From Natronococcus sp. AD-5 (GTDB taxonomy: Archaea > Halobacteriota > Halobacteria > Halobacteriales > Natrialbaceae): a stretch of 64,000 bases of DNA. Numbering within the stretch: the first letter of the stretch is position 1; every line of letters begins with the position of its first letter. The DNA lies in contig NZ_CP132294.1 in the NCBI RefSeq assembly GCF_030734285.1, positions 2,914,001-2,978,000 of the forward strand, written 5' to 3'. Shown here piece by piece: positions 51,132-60,764 of the stretch. Under the pieces are notes generated by a model, which did no database searches, was not told the origin of the DNA, and worked only from the letters and a program-made list of their open reading frames with translations. The position numbers and the translations under genes were made by a program.

Positions 51132-51611
51132 TCAGAGGATCGGCTCGCTCTCGCCGTACACCGCGAGCGCGAGCGCCGTCGTGTACGTTCCCGACTCCGC
51201 CTGGCTGCTCTCGACGACGACGTTCGGATCGTCGAACGTCCAGTCCCGGAGCTCCTGGCCCGCGTCCAGCCCCTCGCGAACGCGTCGGTCGACGTCCTCG
51301 CGGTCCATCTCGCCGGCCGTCTCGTAGAACAGGCCGGGACCGTCGTCGGTCGACTGCGACCACGCGAGCGCCGCGCTCGCTCGACCTGGCCCGGCGGTGG
51401 TGGCTCGAGCCTCGACGACCGTCAGGCGCTCGCCCGCGGGTCCGAGGTCGGGTGCGGTACCGACGGCCTCGACGTCGACGCCGGCCGGGATGACGGACGA
51501 GACGGAGACGAGATTGTAGTTCTCGACTCCGGCGGCGGCGAGCGCGGCGTCGTACGACGCCATCGCCGTCGGCGCGGAGCCGGTTCCCCAGACGACGCGG
51601 ATCATGCTCAT
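51132..51611 (-). CDS. pdaD: Pyruvoyl-dependent arginine decarboxylase
   Basis: A 159-aa proenzyme starting MSMIRVVWGTGSAPTAMASYDAALAAAGVENYNLVSVSSVIPAG. By family, self-cleavage between Ser38 and Ser39 (VSS-VIP) leaves a pyruvoyl group on the beta/alpha chain. It converts arginine to agmatine, which archaea need for the agmatidine base of tRNA-Ile2 and for polyamines. A second ATG (51605) is two codons in. The gene is preceded by the palindrome array 51711-51956 and shares its strand with the PAN gene beyond. Confidence 0.92.
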   Translation of the reverse strand: MSMIRVVWGTGSAPTAMASYDAALAAAGVENYNLVSVSSVIPAGVDVEAVGTAPDLGPAGERLTVVEARATTAGPGRASAALAWSQSTDDGPGLFYETAGEMDREDVDRRVREGLDAGQELRDWTFDDPNVVVESSQAESGTYTTALALAVYGESEPIL

Positions 51612-51710
51612 ACCCGAGTTCGGGGACGAACGGCGTAAGGAGTTGCGATCCGAGGCCGAAATCGTTCCGAGCCGATCGTCGGACGACCGGACGCGATTCC
51701 GCGGCCGTGA

Positions 51711-51956
51711 GCGACGCCCGAAGACTTGAGGGCGTCGCGAGCCGGGGAGGGCAGGCGATTCACCGACAGTTACCGCGAGTGAACGAAGCGAACGGAGGGA
51801 GGAGTGCTTTTCATCGAAGCTGAGCGGGATCGAAGATCCCGCGAGGTCGTCGGCGCGAAGCGCCGACTGCAAGCGATTCCGAAGGAATCGCTCAGTCCAA
51901 AAGAGTGCTCCGCACTCTTTTGAAGATTTTGCCGAGGGCGCGGCGGAGCCGCGCCC
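51711..51956. repeat. Array of six palindromic hairpins with GNA triloops
   Basis: In the 361-bp spacer between the PAN gene (stop at 51973) and pdaD (start 51611) lie six perfect stems: 51711-51738 (9 bp, 10-nt loop); 51824-51842 (8 bp, loop GAA); 51849-51867 (8 bp, GAA); 51872-51892 (9 bp, GAA); 51898-51922 (11 bp, loop TCC, which is GGA on the other strand); 51936-51956 (9 bp, GGA). The five 3-nt loops are all of the form G-N-A on one strand and closed by C-G. Stem sequences are unrelated, so this is a shape repeat, not a sequence repeat. No gene is present. Confidence 0.85.
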
Positions 51957-51972
51957 GCAGAGCAAAAGTTCG

Positions 51973-53202
<1,230 letters not shown>

Positions 53203-53423
53203 CTGCTGTACGCCGATTAGTTTTCGACGATAAATGTGCCTTTGGGTCGCGGATGGATTTCGACCCACCCGCCGTTCCGGATCGCGTTCCGGCTTCGCGT
53301 CGGCCGTCGAGCGTCGAGAGAACGAATACCGGCGGGCCTCGAGACCGACGCTCGCGACGGATCGCGTTCGCGCTCGTCGGTCTCGAAGCCCGTTCGCTTC
53401 CGGTCCGGAGCGCTGATTCCGAG

Positions 53424-55217
53424 CTACGCGACGAGGTCTTCCATCTCCTCGAGGCGCTCGCCGTAGGTCGCGAGCGCGCGGTCGATCGGCTCCGAACTGC
53501 TCATGTCGACGCCGGCGATCCGCAGTAGCTCGAGCGGATACTCCCGGGAGCCGCGGCGGAGGAACGAGAGGTAGTCCTCGGCCGCGGAGTCGCCCTCCTC
53601 GACGATGTTGTCGACGATCGCCAGCGCGGCGGAGATCCCCGTCGAGTACTGGTAGACGTAGAACGCCCGGTAGAAGTGCGGAATGCGCATCCACTCGCGG
53701 GCGATTCGGTCGTCGACGACGGCCGGGTTGTAGTAGTCGGCTTTGAGTCCGTGATAGAGTTCGTCCAGGCGATCGGCGGTGAGCGGTTCGCCCTCCTCCT
53801 CGAGTCGGTGGGCTTCGTGTTCGAACTCCGCGAACAGCGTCTGGCGGTACAGCGTCGAGCGGACGCGTTCGAGGAACTCGTTCAGGACGTGCTTGCGGAA
53901 CTCGGGATCCTCGACCGTCTCGAGCAGGTGGTTCGTCAGCAGGGCCTCGTTGACCGTGCTGGCGACCTCGGCCACGAAGATCTCGTAGTCCGAGTAGACG
54001 AAGGGCTGCTCCTCCTTCGTGAGTTCGGAGTGCATCGAGTGGCCGAGTTCGTGGGCCAGGGTGTACATCGAGGAGATGTCGTCCTGGTAGTTCATCAGGA
54101 TGAACGGCTGGGTGTCGTAGGTCCCGCCGGAGTAGGCGCCGGACTGCTTGCCCTCGTTCTCGTAGACGTCGACCCAGCGCGACTCGAGCCCCTCGGCGAC
54201 GCGTGACTGGTACTCCTCGCCGAGCGGTTCGAGCGCGTCGACGACGTACTCGGCGGCCCGATCGTACTCGACGTCCGGCCCCTCGTCCGCCGTCAGGGGC
54301 ATGTACAGATCCCACATCTGGAGGTCGTCCACCTCGAGCGCCTCGCGCTTGAGTTCGGCGTGGCGGTGGAGCTTGTCGAGGTTGTCGTTGACGCTGTCGA
54401 CGAGGGTGTCGTAGACCTCGGCGGGGACGTTCGGGCCGTCGAGCGCGGCCTCGCGCGCGGTGTCGTAGTCGCGAGCTCGGGCCATCTTGACGTCGGCCTT
54501 GACGCTGTTTTTGTAGGAGGCGGCGACCGTGTTGCGGACGTCGCTCCACTCGTCGAAGTAGGCCTCATAGACCACCCGGCGGAACTCCCGTTCGGGTCGC
54601 TTGAGCAGGTTCGTGAAGTTGCTCTGCGAGATCTCGACGGGGTCCCCGTCGGGGTCCTCGACCGTCGGGAACGACATGTCCGCGTTCGAGAGCATGTTGT
54701 ACACTTCGCCCGTCGCACCCGTTACTTCGCTCAGATCGGCGAGCAGGGCCTCGACCTCCGCCGAACGCGTGTGCGGCTTCATCCGCAGGACGTCGTCGAC
54801 GTAGTGGTCGTAGGTCTCGAGGCCGGGCTCTTCGTCGACCATCTCCTCGAACTCCCCGCGGGTGAGCTCCTGGAGTTCGGGCTCGATGAACGAGGCTGCG
54901 GACTGCGCGTCCGCCGCGAGCGACTGGGCGCGGGCCGACATCGCTTGATACTCCTGATCGGTCGTGTCCTCGTCGCTTCGCATCCGGGCGTAGGAGAAGA
55001 CCGTCGACACTTCGCGCATGATCTCGTCGCGGAGTTCGAGCACGGCGTGTAGCGTCTCGGCGTCGTCGGTCGCCTGTCCCTCGTAAGCCTCGAGTTCGCC
55101 GACGCGCTCGGCGACCGCCTCGTAGGCGGCCTCCCAGTCGTCGTCGGTCGCGTAGATGCTCTCGAGATCCCACGTGTATTCCTCGTCGATCTCGGAGCGC
55201 TCTGGTACGGAGCTCAT
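53424..55217 (-). CDS. pepF: Oligoendopeptidase F (M3B family)
   Basis: A 597-aa cytoplasmic metallopeptidase starting MSSVPERSEIDEEYTWDLESIYATDDDWEAAYEAV, the PepF opening. The zinc site is HELGH (~389-393, TLAHELGHSMHS) with the third ligand Glu downstream (EIFVAEVASTVNEALL). RIPHFYRAFYVYQYSTGISAALAI is the conserved C-terminal block. It degrades oligopeptides of about 7-17 residues, fitting a place next to PAN, whose proteasome releases such peptides. A 221-bp spacer separates it from the PAN gene. Confidence 0.95.
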   Translation of the reverse strand: MSSVPERSEIDEEYTWDLESIYATDDDWEAAYEAVAERVGELEAYEGQATDDAETLHAVLELRDEIMREVSTVFSYARMRSDEDTTDQEYQAMSARAQSLAADAQSAASFIEPELQELTRGEFEEMVDEEPGLETYDHYVDDVLRMKPHTRSAEVEALLADLSEVTGATGEVYNMLSNADMSFPTVEDPDGDPVEISQSNFTNLLKRPEREFRRVVYEAYFDEWSDVRNTVAASYKNSVKADVKMARARDYDTAREAALDGPNVPAEVYDTLVDSVNDNLDKLHRHAELKREALEVDDLQMWDLYMPLTADEGPDVEYDRAAEYVVDALEPLGEEYQSRVAEGLESRWVDVYENEGKQSGAYSGGTYDTQPFILMNYQDDISSMYTLAHELGHSMHSELTKEEQPFVYSDYEIFVAEVASTVNEALLTNHLLETVEDPEFRKHVLNEFLERVRSTLYRQTLFAEFEHEAHRLEEEGEPLTADRLDELYHGLKADYYNPAVVDDRIAREWMRIPHFYRAFYVYQYSTGISAALAIVDNIVEEGDSAAEDYLSFLRRGSREYPLELLRIAGVDMSSSEPIDRALATYGERLEEMEDLVA

Positions 55218-55389
55218 AGTCTGTACGAGTCGAGCCCCGGAAGTAAGGTTTGTCGTTATAATTCGTCCGGAGGCGACGCGAATACGCCGATCTCGAGCCG
55301 CCCGCGGTCCGTAAGGATTTATCATCGGTATCTCGAGACCCGCACACGACCGCTCGCCGCTTTTAGGGCCGGGCGGGCTACCACTTCCG

Positions 55390-56493
55390 ATGCCAGAATC
55401 TGACGAGACCCTATTCGAGCCGTTCGAACTCGGCGACGAAACGCTCGCGAACCGCGTCGGCCTCGCGCCGATGACTCGCACCAGCGCCGCGGCGGACGGT
55501 CGCGCGACGCCCGAGATGGCGCGATACTACGCGAAGTTCGCCCGAGGCGGATTCTCTTTTCTGATCACCGAGGGCACCTACCCCGACGAGGCGTACAGCC
55601 AGGGCTACGACGATCAGCCCGGTCTCGCGACCGACGACCACGTCGAAGCGTGGCGGCGCGTCACCGACGCCGTCCACGAGGAGGGTGCGCCGATCTTCGC
55701 CCAGTTGATGCACGCCGGCGCGCTCTCGCAGGGAAATCGCCACGCCGACGAGACGGTCGCACCGTCGGCCGTCCAGCCGAGGGGCGAACAACTCGAGATG
55801 TACGGCGGCAGCGGTGACTTCCCCGAACCGCGCGAACTGACGGGCGAGGATATCGACGACGTAATCGAGGGGTTCGTCGACGCCGCCGAGCGCTCCGTAG
55901 AGGCGGACTTCGACGGCGTCGAGATCCACGGAGCGAACGGTTACCTCCTCGACCAGTTCCTCACGCGGTACACGAACCGGCGCGACGACGAGTACGGCGG
56001 CGACGTCGAGAACCGGATCCGCCTGACCGCGGAGGTCGTCGAGGCCGTCCAGGCCGCGACCCCCGAGGAGTTCACCGTCGGCGTCCGCGTCTCCCAGAGC
56101 AAGGTCAACGATCCCGACTACCGCTGGCCCGGCGGCGAGGACGACGCCGAGGTGATCTTCACCGCCCTCTCCGACGCCGGGGCCGACTACCTCCACGTCA
56201 CCGAGGAGGACGTCACGACCCCCGCCTTCGAGGGCGGCCCGACGCTCTCGGACCTGGCGGACCGGTACGGCGACGCGCCCGTGATCGCGAACGGCGCGCT
56301 CGAAGAGCCGGCGGCGGCCCGCGCGACCGTCGAGTCGAGCGCCGATCTGATCACCCTCGCGAAGGGCGCGCTCGCCAACCCCGACTGGCCGGCGCGCGTG
56401 GCCGAGGGGCGCTCGCTCGAGACGTTCGACTTCCAGCGCATCCTTCAGCCGGACGCCACCATCGACGAGTCCGAAGTGCCGGCGAGCGACTGA
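55390..56493 (+). CDS. NADH:flavin oxidoreductase (Old Yellow Enzyme family)
   Basis: A 367-aa FMN-dependent TIM barrel. LANRVGLAPMTRTSA gives the FMN-phosphate side. GFSFLITEGTYP, APIFAQLMHAGALS, the His/Asn substrate pair in GVEIHGANGYLLDQFLTRYTNRRDDEYGG, and GVRVSQSKVND are family signatures. It would reduce enoate-type double bonds or similar in the cytoplasm; the physiological substrate is unknown. Length is normal for single-domain OYEs. It is divergent from pepF. Confidence 0.92.
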   Translation: MPESDETLFEPFELGDETLANRVGLAPMTRTSAAADGRATPEMARYYAKFARGGFSFLITEGTYPDEAYSQGYDDQPGLATDDHVEAWRRVTDAVHEEGAPIFAQLMHAGALSQGNRHADETVAPSAVQPRGEQLEMYGGSGDFPEPRELTGEDIDDVIEGFVDAAERSVEADFDGVEIHGANGYLLDQFLTRYTNRRDDEYGGDVENRIRLTAEVVEAVQAATPEEFTVGVRVSQSKVNDPDYRWPGGEDDAEVIFTALSDAGADYLHVTEEDVTTPAFEGGPTLSDLADRYGDAPVIANGALEEPAAARATVESSADLITLAKGALANPDWPARVAEGRSLETFDFQRILQPDATIDESEVPASD

Positions 56494-56568
56494 ACCGGCG
56501 CGCGAGATCGCGTTCCCGTACCGTAGATCTTCCCGACGGCTTTTCTCGCTCGCCGCTGAAGGGGGTGC

Positions 56569-57996
56569 ATGGACGACGGTAACCCGGACCTCGAGCGCGC
56601 GCTCGGCCGCGCGTGGACCGACGACCGGCCGTGGGATCTGCTGACGCGACTGACCGAGCTTCCCGATCGGATGGGGGGCTCGCCGGGCGAACGGAAAGCA
56701 ACCGAGATCACCCGCGAGGCGCTGTCGGAGGCGGGGATCGCGGACGTCCGTATCGACGAGTTCCCGATGCAGCACTGGCGGCGCGGGACGACCGAGTTCG
56801 CCGTCCTCGGAAGCGAGACGGCGTCCGACGACGGCGACGGGGCGACCGGAATCGATCGATCGTTCGACGCGATCGCGCTCCCCTACTCGCCGGCGGGCGA
56901 CGTCGAAGGGCCGCTGGTCGACGTCGGCTACGGAACCCCCGAGGAGATCGACGAGGTCGACCTGCAGGGCGCGATCGCGGTCGCGAGTACGACGACACCC
57001 CGAGGCCAGCGGTTCGTCCACCGGATGGAGAAGTTCGGCCACGCGGTCGCCGCGGGCGCGGAAGCCTTCGTCTTCGCCAACCACGTCCCCGGACAGTTGC
57101 CGCCGACGGGCGCGCTGAAGTTCGACGCCGAGGCCGCGGTGCCGGGCGTCGGCGTGAGCAGGGAGACCCACGACTGGCTCACCGAGTACGCCGAGCGCGG
57201 CGCTCGAGCCCGTCTTCGCGTCGACGCCTCGACGGAGGACGGCTCGAGCCAGAACGTACACGGTACGGTCGGTGGCGAGGCGTCACACGCCTCGGAGAAC
57301 TCGAGCGGGCAGCGCCCGCGAGATCCGGAAACCGACGAAGAAGTGATCCTCCTCGCCCACTACGACGCCCACGATATCGCCGAGGGCGCGCTCGACAACG
57401 GCTGTGGCATCGCGACCGCGGCGGGCGCGGCGTCGATCCTCGCGGCGCTCGAGGACGACCTCGCCTGTCGAGTGCGGATCGCCGGCGTCGGCTGCGAGGA
57501 GATCGGACTGCTCGGGGCCGAGGCGCTGGCCGAGGAGACGGACCTCGAGTCGGTCCGCGCGGTCGTCAACGTCGACGGCGCCGGCCGCTTTCGCAACCTG
57601 AAGGCGCTCTCGCACGCCTCGGAGACGCTCGCGGAACTGGCCGACGACGTCGCGGACGCGTTCGGACAGCCGATCGTCCACGACCCAGACCCGCACCCGT
57701 TCAGCGACCACTGGCCGTTCCTGCGCGCCGGCGTGCCGTCGATCCAGCTCCACAGCGAGCCGCCGACGGGCGGCGAGCGAGGGCGCGGCTGGGGACACAC
57801 CGCGGCGGACACCCGCGACAAGGTCGACCCGCGAAACCTGCGCGAGCACGCCATGCTGACGGCGGTGCTGGTCCGCGAGCTGACGCGGACGTCCCCGCCG
57901 CGCGTCTCGGCGGACGAACTCCGCGAGCGGTTCGAGGAGCAGGAGTACGTGCCGGGGATGCGCGCGGCCGACGTCTGGCCGACGGCGTGGGGGTGA
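56569..57996 (+). CDS. M28-family zinc aminopeptidase
   Basis: A 475-aa protein. A PA-like insert (~100-190, with GAIAVASTTTPRGQRFVHRMEKFGHAVAAGAEAFVFANHVPGQLPP) precedes the peptidase core. Zinc ligands are visible in LAHYDAHDI (His), LDNGCGIA (bridging Asp), GCEEIGLLGA (catalytic and ligand Glu), VVNVDGAGRF (Asp) and PFSDHWPF (His). No signal peptide is seen, so it is probably cytoplasmic. It trims N-terminal residues from peptides. The AT-poor short spacer suggests it follows the OYE gene closely (75 bp). Confidence 0.9.
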   Translation: MDDGNPDLERALGRAWTDDRPWDLLTRLTELPDRMGGSPGERKATEITREALSEAGIADVRIDEFPMQHWRRGTTEFAVLGSETASDDGDGATGIDRSFDAIALPYSPAGDVEGPLVDVGYGTPEEIDEVDLQGAIAVASTTTPRGQRFVHRMEKFGHAVAAGAEAFVFANHVPGQLPPTGALKFDAEAAVPGVGVSRETHDWLTEYAERGARARLRVDASTEDGSSQNVHGTVGGEASHASENSSGQRPRDPETDEEVILLAHYDAHDIAEGALDNGCGIATAAGAASILAALEDDLACRVRIAGVGCEEIGLLGAEALAEETDLESVRAVVNVDGAGRFRNLKALSHASETLAELADDVADAFGQPIVHDPDPHPFSDHWPFLRAGVPSIQLHSEPPTGGERGRGWGHTAADTRDKVDPRNLREHAMLTAVLVRELTRTSPPRVSADELRERFEEQEYVPGMRAADVWPTAWG

Positions 57997-58075
57997 GTCC
58001 TCGACGATACCGCGCGACCGAGCATATGCAGGGTGTAGGGGTTTGCCTTCGGTGAGCGAACCTTGCGGCCATACC

Positions 58076-58237
58076 ATGACATTCGATCCGCCAGTCACGT
58101 GTCCGGTCTGCCGGGAGACCCTGGAGCTGGACCGGGGACTCGAGGATCACCTCGTCGGAAAACACACGCAGCGAGAACTGGTCCGGTACATCATCTCGCG
58201 CCACGAGCGAGCAGGGATCGGATCGCTCGCCGACTGA
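58076..58237 (+). CDS. Very small C2H2-like zinc-finger protein
   Basis: A 53-aa protein starting MTFDPPVTCPVCRETLELDRGLEDHLVGKHTQRELVRYIISRHE. Cys9, Cys12, His25 and His30 have near C2H2 spacing. It may bind nucleic acid, as shown for related haloarchaeal small zinc-finger proteins. The start is chosen at the ATG 80 bp after the peptidase stop. Confidence 0.65.
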   Translation: MTFDPPVTCPVCRETLELDRGLEDHLVGKHTQRELVRYIISRHERAGIGSLAD

Positions 58238-58274
58238 ACCGTTTTTCGAACGCTCGACTTCGAACGCTCGATTT

Positions 58275-58520
58275 TCAACCGCGCATCTCGGCGTCGACTG
58301 CGGTTCGAACGACGCGGGCGACGCCGAGCATCGCGAGAAACGCTCCGGCGAAAGTGAGCGCGGCGAACAGGAAGAGTCCGATCGCGATCGGGCCGGCTTC
58401 GGCCAGCGAGAACAGCGGCGAGACGACGAACCGGTAGCTCAGGAAGACGAGAATCACCCCCGCGGCGACGCGAATCGACGCGCGCCAGTAGGCGCCGTAC
58501 TCTTCGGGCGAGAACTCCAT
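58275..58520 (-). CDS. Small membrane protein with two helices
   Basis: An 81-aa protein starting MEFSPEEYGAYWRASIRVAAGVILVFLSYRFV. Hydrophobic segments are at ~16-36 and ~42-70. It has a short basic C-terminal end. It is a conserved-looking haloarchaeal hypothetical. It lies downstream of truA on the same strand (65 bp) and may share its transcript. Confidence 0.7.
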   Translation of the reverse strand: MEFSPEEYGAYWRASIRVAAGVILVFLSYRFVVSPLFSLAEAGPIAIGLFLFAALTFAGAFLAMLGVARVVRTAVDAEMRG

Positions 58521-58585
58521 GCTCCGTCCGTCGAACGCGGGGGTCAAAAACGCTCCCCCACGCGCCGGAGGACGGGCCGACCGAC

Positions 58586-59431
58586 TCAGATCATCCCGTC
58601 TCGCAACTGCCCGGCCACCCGCGCGCCGGTTCGACGGTCGACACGGCGCTCGTCGAACGCCGACCGCGCGCTCGCAGCGGCTCGCTCGTCGATCTCGAAC
58701 GCGAGGTCGGGATACTCGACGCCGGTCAGGACGAGCGGCTCGGGCGGGGCCGGCGCGATCCCCTCGTGGCCGGGCAGCGGCTCGGGGTCCAGCGCGCGCT
58801 CGAGTTTGTCGGACGACTCCTCGCCGGCGCCGACCGCCCGTGCGAGCGAGACGAGCCTCCGGACGAGTTCGCGGGCGAAGCCGCCCGCCGCGACGGTGAC
58901 GACGAGGTAGTCGCCCTCGCGCGTCGCGTCGAGCGTCGGCGACCGCTCGGTGTTGCGGTCGTCGGGGGTGAAGTTGTAGAAGTCGTGCGCGCCGGAGAGG
59001 GCGTCGCAGGCGGCGCGGAACCGGTCGTCGTCGACGGCCGCGCAAGCCGGTGAAGCGCCGCGGGATTCGGCGGCGGGCGCGTAGAGGTGATAAGTGTATT
59101 CGCGGCGGGTCGCGTGATAGGTCGCGTGAAACCCGTCGGGTGCGTCGGCGGCCGCCCAGGCCCGGATTCCGGCGGGGAGTTCGCCGTTAAACGCGCGCGG
59201 CGTGAGCCAGTCGGGAGCCTCGAAGGCGACCGTCTGGGCGAGCGCGGAGACGCCGGCGTCCGTTCGACCGGCCGCGGCGTAGCCGGCGGGTTTGTCCGCG
59301 TCGGGAGCGAGGACCTCGAGCGCCCGGAGCGCGTCGAACATCGCGTCCTCGACGGTCGGGACGTCGGGCTGGCGCTGGAAGCCGTGGTAGTCGGTCCCGT
59401 CGTAGGCGATCCGGAACGCGCGCATCGGCAT
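58586..59431 (-). CDS. truA: tRNA pseudouridine(38-40) synthase TruA
   Basis: A 281-aa pseudouridine synthase starting MPMRAFRIAYDGTDYHGFQRQPDVPTVEDAMFDAL. The catalytic Asp58 is in AAAGRTDAGVSAL. DGFHATYHATRREYTYHLY, DFYNFTPDD and RELVRRLVSL are the other family motifs. It isomerises uridines at positions 38-40 in the tRNA anticodon stem. A second ATG two codons in (59425) is possible. Length is as expected. Confidence 0.93.
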   Translation of the reverse strand: MPMRAFRIAYDGTDYHGFQRQPDVPTVEDAMFDALRALEVLAPDADKPAGYAAAGRTDAGVSALAQTVAFEAPDWLTPRAFNGELPAGIRAWAAADAPDGFHATYHATRREYTYHLYAPAAESRGASPACAAVDDDRFRAACDALSGAHDFYNFTPDDRNTERSPTLDATREGDYLVVTVAAGGFARELVRRLVSLARAVGAGEESSDKLERALDPEPLPGHEGIAPAPPEPLVLTGVEYPDLAFEIDERAAASARSAFDERRVDRRTGARVAGQLRDGMI

Positions 59432-59569
59432 ACGAGTAGAGTGAACGGGCTCGCGTGTTAGACCCGTCGACCGACGCGGAGCCGCCCCCCGATTCGCGTC
59501 GATCGCCACTCTCGGCCTCCATGCTCCGGCTCAACGCTTACCGCGGTCGGTTTCGAACCCGCTCGTACG

Positions 59570-59833
59570 ATGCTCGAACTGTACCAGGCCGAAAGCTGCC
59601 CGCACAGCACCGAGGTCCGCGAGAAGCTCACCGAACTCGGCTGTTCGTACGTCGTCCACAACCCTCGACTTCCGGGACACGAGGGCGGCGACGTGCTCAA
59701 CGAGCAGACCCACCGGGCGCTGACGGAGTTCGGCGGCGAGGACGCGATTCCGTTCCTCGTCGACACCGACCGGAAGGAAGCCCGCTACGAGAGCAAGGAC
59801 ATCGTCGACCACCTCGAGGAACACTACGGCTAA
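59570..59833 (+). CDS. Glutaredoxin/GST-N-terminal-like protein
   Basis: An 87-aa thioredoxin-fold protein starting MLELYQAESCPHSTEVREKLTELGCSYVVHNPR. The motif is Cys10-Pro-His-Ser13, a monothiol-type active site. DAIPFLVDTDRKEARYESKDIVDHLEEHYG holds the cis-Pro and the glutathione-type binding strand. Haloarchaea use gamma-glutamylcysteine, not glutathione, so it probably acts on that thiol or on protein thiols (inference). It is divergent from truA. Confidence 0.88.
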   Translation: MLELYQAESCPHSTEVREKLTELGCSYVVHNPRLPGHEGGDVLNEQTHRALTEFGGEDAIPFLVDTDRKEARYESKDIVDHLEEHYG

Positions 59834-59861
59834 AGCCCCTCGAGCGGCGGTCGCGACGCCG

Positions 59862-60671
59862 TCAGTCCGCGTCCTCGAGCGCGTCGACGAGGTCGCAGAG
59901 CTTCGAAACGGCGGCGGCGACGAGCGCCTCGCCTTTTTCCGCGGTGGCGACGGTGGGATCGCCGATGTTCCCGGCGCGGGTGAGCTCGTCCATGTCGTCG
60001 GCGGTGAGCGCCCAGCCGACTTCGTTGGTCCCCAGCGCGTCGTAGTCCGTGAGCGGCAGCGACTCCTCGGGCGGGTCCACGCGCTCGGCCCGGTCCACGT
60101 GGACGAGCTCCGGCAGGAGTTCGAGCATGATGCTGGTCTCGAACTCCGAGGCGTGGAAGGAGACGTCGCCGGTGCGGATCTCCGCGGCGACCTCCGCGAA
60201 GAGGTTCACGAGCGGGGCGTGGAACGCCTCGAGGCCGTGTTCCGTCCGCAGTTCGCGGACGACGATCTCGAGTTCGGGATCCTGCGCGAGGTAGTGACCG
60301 TTGAGCAGGACGATATTCTCGATCCCCCACCGTCCGGCGGACGCGCAGACGTCCGCGACGTACCGCCGGAACGTCTCCGAGGAGAGCGTGAACGTCCCCG
60401 GTTTGAACGCGTGGTGCGGGCTGACGCCGTACCAGATCGGCGGCGCGAGCAACGCGGGGCTGCGTTCGGCGACGCGCTCGCCGATCGCCTCCGGCATGTA
60501 GACGTCGACCCCGAGCGGGAGGTGGTGGCCGTGCTGCTCGGTGGCGCCGACCGGGACGAGCAGCGTCGACGTCCGCTCGAGGGCCGCCTCGATCTCCCGC
60601 CAGGTCAGCTCCGCGACGCGGTACGGCTCGCCGGTTCTCGCACCGTCGGGATCGTCTGGTTCGTCGGTCAC
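59862..60671 (-). CDS. Creatininase-family amidohydrolase
   Basis: A 269-aa protein. Metal ligands are visible in LVPVGATEQHGHHLPLGVDVYM (Glu, His, Asp). LLNGHYLAQDPELEIV has NGHY in place of the common NGHGGN, and FHASEFETSIML holds HAxEFETS. The family hydrolyses cyclic or linear amides (creatinine, FAPy, mycofactocin precursor MftE); the substrate is unknown. A 28-bp gap separates its stop from that of the thioredoxin-fold gene. Confidence 0.88.
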   Translation of the reverse strand: MTDEPDDPDGARTGEPYRVAELTWREIEAALERTSTLLVPVGATEQHGHHLPLGVDVYMPEAIGERVAERSPALLAPPIWYGVSPHHAFKPGTFTLSSETFRRYVADVCASAGRWGIENIVLLNGHYLAQDPELEIVVRELRTEHGLEAFHAPLVNLFAEVAAEIRTGDVSFHASEFETSIMLELLPELVHVDRAERVDPPEESLPLTDYDALGTNEVGWALTADDMDELTRAGNIGDPTVATAEKGEALVAAAVSKLCDLVDALEDAD

Positions 60672-60764
60672 GGTCGCGTTTCGCTTCCCGGCGACTAAAC
60701 CGGTTCGACGAGAGCGCGATCGTGCGTTCGCCGACGGCGGATTCCGGACCGTACGCGACGCGAC

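Noticed and set aside
53234-53528. Small plus-strand ORFs in the PAN-pepF spacer
   Set aside because: Arg-rich, overlap each other in three frames and run into the end of pepF; no coding signal.
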